64,000 bases of DNA from Filosporella fistucella (lineage: Eukaryota; Ascomycota; Leotiomycetes; Helotiales), in NCBI GenBank assembly GCA_030077755.1, contig JAQJZZ010000002.1:2227732-2291731 (forward strand), in the 5' to 3' direction. How positions within the stretch are numbered: the stretch's first letter is position 1; each line of letters begins with the position of its first letter. Both the position numbers and the translations under genes were made by a program. This document shows positions 46,575-58,300 of this stretch, piece by piece. Under the pieces are notes generated by a model. That model saw only the letters and a list, made by a program, of their open reading frames with translations, did no database searches and had not been told where the DNA came from.

Positions 46575-49141
46575 CCGATCCACTCCATCCATGAGTGATG
46601 TTTAAAGTTGGACAGGAAGGAGACGCTGGAGTGGTCGAGATTCAAGACTTACTATTCACTAACACAGGCCCAACAGCAGGTGTCATCTTGATGGAGTGGA
46701 ACGTAAGGCAAGTAATGCCTGGATCGGCGGCAATGTGGGGTAAGTCATGCTCCGCAGTCGAACGAATATACCCTCACACTTACTAGATAGCCATTTCCGC
46801 ATTGGTGGAGCGCGAGGATCAAACCTTCAAGCCAAAGACTGTCCTAAACTAACAGGCTCCGTTAACCCAAAGTGCATTGCGGGCACGATGCTGCTCCATT
46901 TGACAAAATTTTCTTCGGCTTATCTAGAAAATGTCTGAGGTTGGGTTGCAGACCATGACATCGATAGTAACGTGGCCCAGACTCAGATTGATGTTTATGT
47001 GGCACGAGGTAAGGGCTTCTGGTATGACTATCTGATGCCGCTCCTAAGTTCTTCTATTCAGGAATCCTCATCAAAAGCGAAGGGCCGACTTGGCTTTATG
47101 GGACTGCATCTGAACACTGCGCTCTTTACCAATACCAGCTCTTTAAGGCAACAGACATATTTCTTGGAATGGCAAGTCTCTAATTAGAGAAATCACCATA
47201 AGAAGATTATTGCTAAGATCTTAAAGATCCAAACGGAGAGTCCTTACTATCTTCCAGCGCCACAAGCACCAGCACCCTTTAACACAGCTGTAAGTAACGC
47301 CCATTATAATATCACTCACTTATTTGATTCATCGATGGAACCTTAAATTCCCGGTATTTCTTCTCCCAATATGCTGACTCGTGGATTGCGGTACGTAGGT
47401 AGGGGTCTTCAACGGTGATCCGACAGTCTCAGATTGTGATGCTATCAAGTCGCCCCATTGCGCTGTGTCATGGGCATTGAGAATCGTGAGCTCGAAAAAT
47501 ATTCACATTCTGGGGGCGGGTCTTTATAACGTACGCACATTCTGTATATACTTATGATCACAGTGGCTGGAACCAAATATTTCCCATCCAGCTGTCTTTT
47601 TCGGTTTTTCAGCAATTGCATTTTCTAACTTTCTATTCACAGTGGTTCCAAGCTTATATACAGCCCTGCGTAGATGCTCAGAACTGTGCGGACCGAGTAG
47701 TAGAAATTATAGGGAGCAGCGTGTGGCTTTATAATCTCTATACCATAGGTACCGTCGAGATGATTAGCAGCAAATCAGAAGCTTCAATAATGGCCAAGGA
47801 TAATACCAATAAAAAGGAGCACCCTTTCACATTAATTATCAATGCTTGGTTACTGTCAACTACGAGGTACTATCTCACCACCGTGTAATTGGATCCCTCT
47901 AACCTGAGCTCAGCACCGAAGATGACGAAGAAGACCCTGAGAACAACACGCCTGTCTCTAAGCCTGAGTGTACTGTAGCGTATCGAAATATCACCAAAGT
48001 CGTCGATTCAGCAGCCAACATACCCCCGAACTGTCTAGATAAGTATCTCGTGGATGCCGAGATCGCAACGATCTTCGATTCATTTGGCCAGTACACCGAA
48101 ACGATTTCCAATGGCTATGACGCCAAGTTCAAGATCTACGCTGACCATATTAAAAAACTGGTACCTCTTTGACTAAAAGCCTACATGGCAGGAGCCCAAG
48201 CCTCAGGCTTCTTCACCTGCACAACAACTGGCTACGTCCGCTGTTGTAATACCTGTTGCAACTCTTGCGTCTGCCTGGACTGTGATAAAAGCTCACCATG
48301 CACAAGTGGTCAACGGGTCAAGCCCATTAGCTGCCCCACCACAATCCCAGAATCGTCGTCTCAGGCATCTGTATCCAATGTTGCATATACCTGCACCAAC
48401 GTGGATGGTTTCAAAGCCGATATTGCAAAGAAATACGGAATCGATGGGTCTTGGATTGTTTTTGGAAACTACCTTGCTCGAATCAACGCAGGCTGTTGGA
48501 TGAACCCGGATCCTGACTGTGGCAAGGACACAAACACATATTGGACCGGCTTCCCAGCTCCTGCCCCCTCCTTCGATGTCCCAGACCCAAAAGATTTGAT
48601 CAGCAAGACTTATGATAATACGAAGGCTTCAGCAGTACAACTCGCAAACAAAGAGTACTGGATGGACTACTCCTTAGATGCATCGCAGCGATCTGATCTT
48701 GTCGATGCTGCATCAGTGCCCGCTCTCATGACATACTCAGCTGTCCAAAGCATGGACAAAGTCGTCGCAGCCGCCAAAGAAATCACTGCAAACGAGCGAA
48801 AAGAAATAATTCTAAACTTTATTATGGGTATCCTAATGCTCATACCTGGCGTCGGCGAAATAGCTGATGCAGCAGGCATGGCTGCATTATGAACATTTAT
48901 TAATCTCCTAGGAGATCTTGGTAATATTGCGTTAGCTATTCATGGCGTCGTGGAAGATCCCAATAGTGCAATAATTACCTTATTTGGGATTTTATTAAGC
49001 GGTGCTGGAACTGGGAAATCTTTTCAGGATGCGGCGGCTGTGAGACGGGGGTTTACTAGTAAAGACCTTGAGACTTTGGCACCTATTAAGGGAGATATGG
49101 ATAAGATATCTAATGTGCGATCTCTTTGCTTAGCTAAGTAA
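46575..49141 (+). pseudogene. GH55 glucanase fused to killer-toxin-like chitinase C-terminal module (broken)
   Basis: The left part is the second half of a GH55 enzyme: VGQEGDAGVVEIQDLLFTN, FRIGGARGSNLQ, VADHDID, LYQYQLF, IQTESPYYLP, LRIVSSKNIHILGAGLYN. The N-terminal half is absent and the homology starts about 20 bases after the telomeric tract. Several introns remain readable (for example 46740-46786), and one near 47175 would use a GC donor. A 47-nt intron at 47867-47913 with a CTAAC branch site joins GH55 in frame to a Cys-rich segment (CCNTCCNSCVCLDC) and a hydrophobic helix (MGILMLIPGVGEIADAAGM). The latter two are known from the C-terminus of killer-toxin-like GH18 chitinases. Internal TGA codons at 46936-46938, 48170-48172 and 48890-48892 break it. 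It is a paralogue, not a copy, of the GH55 gene at 24.5 kb. Confidence 0.75.
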
Positions 49142-49569
49142 GTATATGAGCTAATATTATATTAAAATACCTTAAAGAGAAGTCATAATATTGTATTATA
49201 TAGGCATTACTAAACCCCACCAGTGCATCGAATACCCGTTCGAGGAGCCCTTGAACGCCACCCCCACTACCTTCCGTCTGGCGAAGCCCCAGTACGTTTC
49301 CCACGCACAATAGCCTCGGCTGAAAACTTAATAGGGCTACACAGGTGGAACGGAGATCGTCAATGGGCTTGTGACACATCCATCTAGACATTAAAGAGGG
49401 GCAACCCTACCTAGCTCCGGCTAAATGAGTGCGGCTGAAGCACTTATAACACTCGCTTGCTCTTTTTCTGGTAAGGTAACGTATTATTTCCTTACAGAAC
49501 TCTAAGTTCTCAATCTACTTTGCAATTCAACCACTCAACTTCGAGCATTGGCCCTTCCCGTCCTAAGAA
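49142..49569. other. intergenic region upstream of HET gene
   Basis: About 430 bases. It holds the promoter of the second HET gene. No coding region seen. Confidence 0.4.
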
Positions 49570-51516
49570 ATGCTTCACTGCGATCGATGTGATATTTTGT
49601 ATAGAGGCCACAATGAATCTTTTGAGAGTGACCCTCTAGATATTCCATCTCTCAAAGCCGGCGTTGAGTCAGGCTGCAGTACTTGTACACGAATATTGCA
49701 GATACTTCCGAGATTATACGGGAGTGAAGAAAACTGGAAGGCGCAGTACTGTGTCATACCCCAGAGACGCAGTGGCGGCTATCTGCACTATCTCATCGGT
49801 CAACAAGACATTGAAGACACTAGAGTTTCCCCCATCGACGATATACACGAAATTCTTGTTGTATCAACATCTAGGGTCGAAGTCGATCTTACTATTCAAA
49901 AACGGGCATCGATTTCTCTCCTAGAATCAACTCGAGTAGCGGAGAAGTGGTTAAGATGTTGCTTAAAAGAGCACGGGGAGTGTCGGGCTTATAATTATAC
50001 GACACACCCTCCGACAAGATTGCTAGAATTGAGAGACTTGGATATGCGTCTCGTTATTCCAGCGGAACAGGATAACTTTGTTCATTGTTATATTGCGCTC
50101 AGCTACTGCTGGGGCAAGAATCCAAGTTTTTTACGACTTGAAGACTCAAATCTAGATGAACTAAGAAGAGGTATCGCTTACGATCGCCTCCCCACTGCAT
50201 TTAATGAGGCTATCGATCTTATTAAGAGTCTTTCTATTAGCTATGTTTGGATTGATTGTCTCTGCATCATTCAAGGAAACCCCGAGGACTGGGTCTACGA
50301 ATCGGCGAGGATGAAAGATGTATACTCGAATTGTCTAATGAACATTTCTCTCTCGCAGGCTGCAAATCCGCACGAAAGTTGCCTGGGAGGTACCACTCCT
50401 CGCGCAGGTTTTCCGTTTTTACTCAAGGTCGACGGCAAGGCAAATAGCCAAACCGACGGAGACTCATTCTCAGATGAGAGCCCCGATGTTGTCTTCCGTG
50501 GCGACTACTTCTCTAAGGCGCTCAACAATCTACCACTTGGTAGCCGCGGATGGGTCTTGCAAGAGCGGCTTCTTGCGCCACGAGTACTGAGTTTTGGCAA
50601 GGGTGAGATGTTTTGGGACTGCAGACAGCTTAAAAACGCAAGCGAGACTTTTCCTAAGGGATTTGGAACACTGAGCACTTTTTTGGGCACTCGTGGGTCT
50701 TCTATCAAGAATTTTCCAGGTACGACTCAACGGTTTCACGTCGAAAAGGCGTGGGGAGAGATTTTGGAAAACTACACCTCCCGCGAGCTTACTTATCCGG
50801 AAAAAGACAAGCTTGTGGCAATATCTGCTGTCGCAGCGCGAATGGGGGAATTGTTGGCTGACGATACGTACATCGCTGGCCATTTTGGGTCAATGGGAGC
50901 GCGTAGTCTCAATTGGCAGGTCAAGCATCCACGAGGGCCGGAGCGTGATAAGCGATCACGTAGAATCCGCTGGCAAGATGCAGATGGAAGGGAGGTGAGG
51001 AGTAGATTTCCAAGTTGGAGCTGGGCGTCGATGGATGGGCCGTTATACAGACTTGCTGATATCGTGGATGAGGATGCGGAAGAAGTGGTGTTTTTCAAGG
51101 CCCAGGCTTTTGGATGGAACGTAACTCCCATAGGCTTGGGGAATCCAACGGGCGATGTTAATTTTGCGAGCTTTATTTTGAAGGGCCCTTGTCTGGAGAT
51201 GGAGGTTGTTGGCCAACGGGTCGTGGGGCCAGAGGTGTGGAGCAGCTTGGGGAAACCACCGCCGATCACTTGCACTTGGGATGATCCAGATGACGAGCCC
51301 AAGGTGGTCAAAAGGTTTTTACTCTTTGTATTAGTTGATGACCAAACTGAAGTTACTATAGACGGCTTAGTATTGGAGTATGTTACTGCCGAAGAAGATG
51401 CTTTTTACAGAAGAACCGAAGCGGAAGATACTGCATATAGAAGAATGGGGCATTTTCGGTGCGATGGCTATTTTCTTGCATTAAAAGCAAGCGAAAAGTA
51501 TATTACTTTAATATAA
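49570..51516 (+). CDS. HET-domain protein (heterokaryon incompatibility), last intact gene
   Basis: A single-exon gene of 648 residues. The N-terminus has Cys pairs (CDRC and CSTC) that may bind metal. The HET domain spans roughly residues 173-320, with YIALSYCWG near residue 173, DRLPTAFNEAIDLIKSL near residue 203, YVWIDCLCIIQ near residue 225 and DVYSNCLMNIS near 250. After it come RGWVLQERLL and a WSWASMDG box, both usual in this subgroup of HET proteins. Likely role: cell-death effector in allorecognition. The frame is undamaged although RIP-like sequence begins immediately after its stop codon. Confidence 0.9.
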   Translation: MLHCDRCDILYRGHNESFESDPLDIPSLKAGVESGCSTCTRILQILPRLYGSEENWKAQYCVIPQRRSGGYLHYLIGQQDIEDTRVSPIDDIHEILVVSTSRVEVDLTIQKRASISLLESTRVAEKWLRCCLKEHGECRAYNYTTHPPTRLLELRDLDMRLVIPAEQDNFVHCYIALSYCWGKNPSFLRLEDSNLDELRRGIAYDRLPTAFNEAIDLIKSLSISYVWIDCLCIIQGNPEDWVYESARMKDVYSNCLMNISLSQAANPHESCLGGTTPRAGFPFLLKVDGKANSQTDGDSFSDESPDVVFRGDYFSKALNNLPLGSRGWVLQERLLAPRVLSFGKGEMFWDCRQLKNASETFPKGFGTLSTFLGTRGSSIKNFPGTTQRFHVEKAWGEILENYTSRELTYPEKDKLVAISAVAARMGELLADDTYIAGHFGSMGARSLNWQVKHPRGPERDKRSRRIRWQDADGREVRSRFPSWSWASMDGPLYRLADIVDEDAEEVVFFKAQAFGWNVTPIGLGNPTGDVNFASFILKGPCLEMEVVGQRVVGPEVWSSLGKPPPITCTWDDPDDEPKVVKRFLLFVLVDDQTEVTIDGLVLEYVTAEEDAFYRRTEAEDTAYRRMGHFRCDGYFLALKASEKYITLI

Positions 51517-51920
51517 ATGAAATCGTTTTTATATAACATCTTATTTAATCAAGAGGCAGTAAGCTTTAAATGGCTACTAAGAATATGGAGCCTAATAGTT
51601 ATTCCTAACAAAGTTTTGCTTGGGAGGTAAGGAAGTCTTAAATTTATAAGGGAGAAGTCTTATATATAAATCCGATTATATAAGTTCTTTAAAGTCCCTT
51701 AATTCCTAAGACTATTAATAACCTTAGGCATCTTTATTTTAATGCTTATAGCTTCCTTATAATATAATTATAATATTATATATAATTATATATTTAATAA
51801 TATATTTAATAATATTTAATTTCTTATCTTTTATATTTAAAACCATTATTAAAAAACGTTTTATTTAAATACTTTTTAAGAAGCATTATCCTTTTATTAA
51901 ATTCTTGGCTATATTAGAAT

Positions 51921-52840
51921 TTATTCTAATTTGTTATTTACCTTTTCCCACGAAGGCCTTATATTAATCTTTGCCCACCAATTCTTTAAATTTGGTCGTG
52001 ATTCCAATTCACCATTTAGGTTGATTTTGGGGAAAAAATAGATCCATGGAGCAATATAAATGTCAATGAGGGAAAAGTCCTAATCAAGAATGTCAGGGTG
52101 CGTCTAATTACTTAGAGATAGAAAATATACTTGAAGAATAAATGCAAATAGGGATATTAACATACATTTCCACCAAAATACTCTTGCTTCTCCAGCTGCC
52201 ACTCATAGTAGTCTAAAACCGTCCTCAATTGACTAATCAATTCATTAATCGCTTTCTGTTCACCGAGACCGAGTCCCATAAAACTAAAATAGATTATTGT
52301 TAACTCTAAGATGCTATCTCCCGCCTATACCTGGTTACATGTCTTGGTATAGTTAATAGGAAACCCAGCTAACTTACTTCTTAAACAAGCATTCATATCC
52401 TAATTTCTTCATCGTAGGATCAAAGTATAAGAACTCAACGCTTAGGGCTTGGTTTAGGAGAGCGACCTCTCTAGTGCTGGTTGGCTTGCCACTAAGTCTG
52501 CCATGATTACTCTCGATAATATAACGGCAGATAGCGCGAGATTCGAAAAGTTTATTGGTTTGGAAGTTGTGATCTTCGAGAGCGGGGATGCGACCAAATG
52601 GATGGATAGCCTATATATAGTTGGACTCCTACATTGAGGTTAACGTTAGTCCGGGTTCGGGTGCAAGGAGCTGCCATTAGTGATGGTATCGTTGACATGC
52701 TTTGAGCATACCTTATGTTCTCCCTTTGTCATGTCAATGGAACAAAGTTCATAGGGAGCACCAAGCTCTTCAAGGGTGAAGAGCACCCTTTAGGTGCAGA
52801 CAGACATTGGGTGACCGTATATTTTAACAGTTCCATTCAT
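51921..52840 (-). pseudogene. glutathione S-transferase pseudogene
   Basis: Reading the minus strand from the ATG at 52840 gives an N-terminal thioredoxin-like GST domain: VKIYGHPMS, RVLFTLEELGAPYELC, HPFGRIPALED and ESRAICRYI (the SNAIL-type glutathione motif). A C-terminal helical domain follows, with INELISQLRTVLDYYEWQLE, DFSLIDIYIAPW and RPNLKNWWAKI. Two or more introns are recognisable between these blocks. In-frame stops (for example TAA directly after MSVCT, and TAG before AIHPFG) inactivate it. The gene looks like the phi/Ure2p-type GST group of fungi. Damage is light compared with the sequence beyond 53 kb, so it may sit at the edge of the mutated region. Confidence 0.85.
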
Positions 52841-55388
52841 TGCATGAACAATTTTCCAATACCAAGAAGTTTAAGGGGAATTTGAAGCTGTCAAAGTGTT
52901 GTCTAAATATTGTAAATAGAACCACAAATAATACAAATAATAAAAAGGGTAAGCAGCTGGTGGTCTTTAGTAATTATGGCATTATTATTTAAGTCTCTAA
53001 ATATAAAAGGTCAAGCCCTGGAATGATATGATAAAACACTAGAAAATAGCCGAACACGTGCCACACGTGACTAGTATAATAAACACTAATTTCAGAGCCC
53101 TTTTATACTCGCCCCCACCTAGTTTTATTAAATAAATACGTTTAAGTCTTCCAAAATAGGCCTAAATAACTCTAATTATAAGGAAATGCTTAAAAGAATA
53201 AAGTAATCCCTAATATTAAAACCTAAAAAGAAAATATCCCGTGACCTTCCTTAAAAGTTTGCTTTTAAAGAATAGCGGATAATTGGCCATTTACTCTTAA
53301 TTTTAGGCTTATATGGCTTCTTATAGCATATATAAACCCTCCTATTTCTTCTAATCTCTTAAACTTAATATCTTTCCTATTTTCTTTATAACTTTTTACC
53401 TACCTCTTTTATAGTGGCTTATGGCGATAATGATCCTTCCTTAAATACCCTTATCACTATTGCTATTCTTAATTATAAAGGTTTATTGCTAAGGTAAGTA
53501 ATAAAAAGATGCGCTAATAATAGATTAAGATTTTTATAATTATAGGGTATAATAATACTTAAAGATAAACACTTTTAGCCTTTTATTAAAGCTAAGTTTT
53601 ACTATTTAATATATCTTTTATCCCTTCTTTAACTTCTTATTAAGTCTTATTCCTTTATTAATAATTATTATCGCCATTTAATATCGTTATTATTATTTGG
53701 CATTCTCTTAAAGTAATTAAATTAGGGTAATTATATAAGCTAAGTGCTACTTTATTATAATAATCTCATGGTAATTACGCATAGGGTTTTTATACTCGCC
53801 TAAGGCAGCCGATATGTCCTTGGTTAGTCTTAGGCTAGATATAATTTCTTTTATAATTAATTGGTTTAAAAGAATTAATTAGCTAATCGTCTTTTATACT
53901 TCTTAAATCCCATTTTCTATCCTTCTTTCCTTTCTTTAATCCTTTCTTCCTTTAATAACTTTGACTTATATATTAGTAATTAAGATATAAATAGGTTAAT
54001 AACCTTGAATAAAAACCTCGAATTTAAATATATATATGGGATAATGAGGTATTAGGTAATAGGGCTTTATATAAATAAGTAAATGTTAGTAAGCATTAAT
54101 AGCGCGGCCAATTTAATTATTTTCCTTATATTTCTTTACTTATCCTTATAATATTATTTATTTTTATTATTATAAAGAATTTTATATAGATCTTTTTGGC
54201 TAATGCCCAATTATAGGTTAAGGGATTAAAAATATATTAAGCTTTTATTTTTATAAAGTGCCTTTTATAGGTTATCTAAGCTATGCAAGGCGTGCTTTGC
54301 ATATCTAAATAGCAGTGTATTACCCTAGTTAATATATATTAAGAGTTTTTATAAAGGGCTTAATAATTTCTTTTTTTTATATTATACTTGTCTTAATAGC
54401 TCATCCTGCATTATATTATAAAGGGGTAGGAAGTGTGCCGTCTGAGTGCACGATAAACAATATAATAACCAAAATAATAGGGGTGGTATTTGAAAAAAGA
54501 AGAAGGATTATATTATTAAGTTATGCTCGGGCTATACTATATGTAAAGTGAGCACCGGAGCGGAAAAATTATTTACTAGTAAAACACATGACCTAAAATC
54601 ACGGGGCTTTAACCCTATTACAATATGCACCTTTGGCTTTTACTAGGGAGAGTGCCTCTTTATGGATCCGTATGAGAATGTGAGAGAGACTTATCCACGG
54701 TTAGGAACGTTATTATTGCTAAAGTTTCTCTAATAGACGTAAAACTCTTAAAGGATTATTAATGCAAATTTTAAGGATATTTCCTTTAATGGAGGAAATA
54801 TGTCTTTAATTAGTGGCTAGCTATTATAGACTTTGGCTATTTACTTTTATAATAAAAGCTTATTAAACTTATTAAGTTATTATAGCTATAAGGGAGGTGC
54901 CCGGGCACTTTTTAAACCTTATATTTATATTTTAATAAACGGTCCAGGTTGCGGGCGGCGGCCGGCTAAGCGAGGCGGCTACGCCTCGCCCCCGCGATCC
55001 TCGATGGCGACCGTAGCAGAGATAAATTAATCTAGGGCCAAATCAGGTGCTAATCGGATATAAATAGGCTAGGAATTAATCGCGCATCGCATGCCCTTTA
55101 TTCCTTATCTTTATCTTAATTATAACTTCTCTAATTTTATTTTAATAAGAACCTAGGCTTATTACGTGGTATTATGCAATATTACATTAAGCTTAGTCGC
55201 AAAGCGTTACCCGATCTAATAATATATAATATCACATGATATTTAATCTTACTTACCTTAAAATAATCTCATTACCACGACCACTACTTATCCCGATATT
55301 AGTTACTTTTCCCTTAAACAAATATCACTTATGCTATATTTCTTCCCTAAGCCCCTCTCGAATTATTACCGTATTATTAGCGGTTAAT
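52841..55388. other. highly AT-rich RIP-decayed sequence
   Basis: About 2.5 kb with no frame that I can assign. Fragments around 53400-53950 look weakly protein-like on the plus strand when stops are ignored, and may be a decayed transposase, but no motif is firm. Less mutated sequence lies around 54430-54720. A small GC-rich island with a hairpin lies at 54940-55020. Confidence 0.5.
54970..54989. repeat. GC-rich hairpin in AT-rich tract
   Basis: GCGAGGCG, loop GCTA, CGCCTCGC form a perfect 8-bp stem. It lies in an 80-bp CpG-rich island (about 54940-55020) surrounded by strongly AT-rich DNA. Confidence 0.7.
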
Positions 55389-58300
55389 ATGCTATTAAAG
55401 CTATCGCCGCGAGAGAGAAAGCGCCGAGCCATTGAGCGAACCTACCGGTGGCGATAAAGAATCGTAAACCGCGGCTAGCAGCCTACTCTACCAAGCTCCT
55501 TTATTCCTGCTATATTCCCTAAGCTACCAAGCCAAAATATAGTAGCATCTTCCTCATTTATCATAGCTCTTCCAAGTAGCGCTAAATCTATACCTCTAGT
55601 ACTTAATACTTAATACCAGGTGAATTGCGATACCTTATACCCTTAATATCTTTAAGCATTTAGCTTACTTAATATATAGAGTCGAGTCCCTCAAGTAATA
55701 AGACGCTATAGTCCACCAAGGTTAGGGTTACCATTTAGGCCATTATAAGTAAATAATAATCCGAGTCTTAATAACCACTAAATAGACCTTAAGCAGACCT
55801 TAATTCCCCCTCCTATAATTCCTTATCCGGCTTTATTATTAGAGCCCGAAGAAATATACTTTCCTCCCAGGTCGCTTACCCCTCCCTTTATCCGCGAAAA
55901 CAATGAGCCAAATAAAAGCTACTCTAGCCCCTGACTCCTAAGTAATAACTCACAATTACGTAGCCCTCTATTATCTCATTATTCTAAGCAAATATATAGG
56001 CTATTAAATAGCAACTCGGTCTTAAGTAAAGATATTATCTATTCATATATAGAGTCTAAACCGAATTCTAATAATTTATATGCCTACTCGCTACCCGATA
56101 CCGATCCGGGCCCGAATTATTAGCAAAGCGCTAGGGATATTAGCTCTAATAATAAATTAGCTTATATATTACCCGGGAGCGAGTAAGAGGAGACCCGATC
56201 CATTAAAGATAAAGAATAAGCCCTTAAAAACTAGCTACTCGGGATGGATTTAAGGAGCGAAGAGAGTAATGGGCCTGAGCTAGAGGAGGTTAAGGGGGAC
56301 GGCGAGGTAAAGGAGATTGAGGTGGATAGAGAGGCGGAGGAGATTAAGGTGGATATCCCGCTTAAGCTTGCTCGCCACTTAATACGCTTCTAAGGGTGCT
56401 CTATAGAGAAGCACGAAGAGATCGCGGATAAGCATTAAATCGATTTTAAATTACTTACTCTTAAGCAATACTTAATTCTCTAAGAATATAATACGTTAAT
56501 TATAAGATGTGATTTGCCCGAACGGCTATTTAAGGCTAACCTGCTTATATATTCGGATTATAATAAGAATATTTCGCGAAGCTGGTTAATAGCATTTAAA
56601 GGCCTAGTCCACTTTATTATTCCGCAAATTAGGGTCCTAATAAGGAGCGATTAGGAGTTAAGTAATATAGGGAGTAATAGTAAAGAGGAGCCGGATATAT
56701 TAGAGCCCCTAACTCATTTATACCTGCGCTATTCCCAATATTAGATAGATTAGACCGAGGCTCGCTTTAATATCAATAGCTTTCTTGGGTTTACTTAAAG
56801 CCCGGCCTTTGCTAAATAAGGACTCCTTATTACATTTTATCCAAAGTTTAATGCTAACCTTCACACGAATCTCAAGTTATTTATAAGCGTGCCAAGGACC
56901 ATAACTCGGGGCGAAAGAGTTATAGAATGGACTTATAAGGTGCTATTATATAAAGTTCCGCACTATTGCTAGGGGAGAGTGATTAGTCACGATGATATTA
57001 GTATATTCTGGTTTTTCCCGCGCATATACGTATCAAATTTTATAATCAGTTTCCCTAGAACCGATGAGAGTATAGGCTATAGTTTATTATAGCTATGGAC
57101 TAACTCGATCCTAATCCCGGCTCTATTTTATTACTATTCGGGTTTAAATAAATAGCATTACCCCTTATCTTGGAAATATGCTCGCTAGCAAGCGTTATTC
57201 CACTAGCGAATTAAACCTTTATTATCCAATAATAAAGGGGAGTCGGAATACCGCGCACTTGCCCTATACTATCCTCTTTACCCTTCGGCGCTCATTGCAA
57301 TTTGGCAGGATATCTAGGAGCAATTGCTCTTCTTGCCGAATTAAATTTTCCGTGGCGCTTAGCTTTTTTTCTCAAGCAAAAATACCAAGATCTAGTACTT
57401 TATACTAATAATCGCCAAAGCCTGGCAAGCGTTTAATACCTCTCTTTCTAATGCTATAGACTTTACCTACTTATAGCGAGACAAGTGCTAGATTAATCTT
57501 GATAAAGAGACTATTTACTTAAATTATAAACTTAATACGCCCGTAGATAAAGGGATGTTTAAAGCCGATTTAATGCCGATCACTTATTTACTCTATACCT
57601 GTTATTAAGAGAGTTTTGCACGTTAGGCAAAATTATTTAAAGGGAAAATATTAGTGAAATCTAGACTTTATCCTATAGCTATGCTATGAGATATAAGTGA
57701 TATAACCCTGGAAATGTTAAGATTAAGCAAGAAGCGGCTAGTTGGCTAGGTTTTATCATAAAGCTATAATTCCATTAAGGAATTCTTTAACATAGCCAAA
57801 AATAAACCTTTCTCCCATAAATCTTTAAACCAAGTCGGTTGGGATAATGAGATTAGGAAGCTCTTATACCGGCTTGGGAAAGGTATATCTAAAAAGGCAA
57901 TTAAGGGAATTCTCGAGGGATATTAATGAGATAAAGGATTCTTATATAATGCTATAACGGATAATAAAGGGCTATCGTTTAGCTACCGCGAAGAGCATCG
58001 CATCTCACTATTATTCATGGATTAATTAGAAGACCGCTTATAGACGATAAACGAGTGGGATACTATTCGGGACCGAGTAGATATAGATATGATATATATT
58101 TAGGAGATAGCTATACCCGATTATATGTGCTTTCTCTATCTCAATGTTAATAAGTATATTTCTCTTTTAAAATGGCTTCGCACCCTAGATATTACTAGCT
58201 ATATTAGTTATAAGCACTATAAATTAATGAGTATGCTTATTTAAGCCTTATCATTTACCTTTAACTCCGGACTAGTAAATATAGGCACCGAGATTTAAAA

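Noticed and set aside
53400..53950. Possible pogo/Tc1-type transposase remnant
   Set aside because: Protein-like residues appear only when many stops are ignored, and no DDE or DNA-binding motif can be fixed.
55720..55740. GGTTAGGGTTACC as a second interstitial telomere tract
   Set aside because: Only about one and a half units, within AT-rich DNA where chance occurrence is likely.
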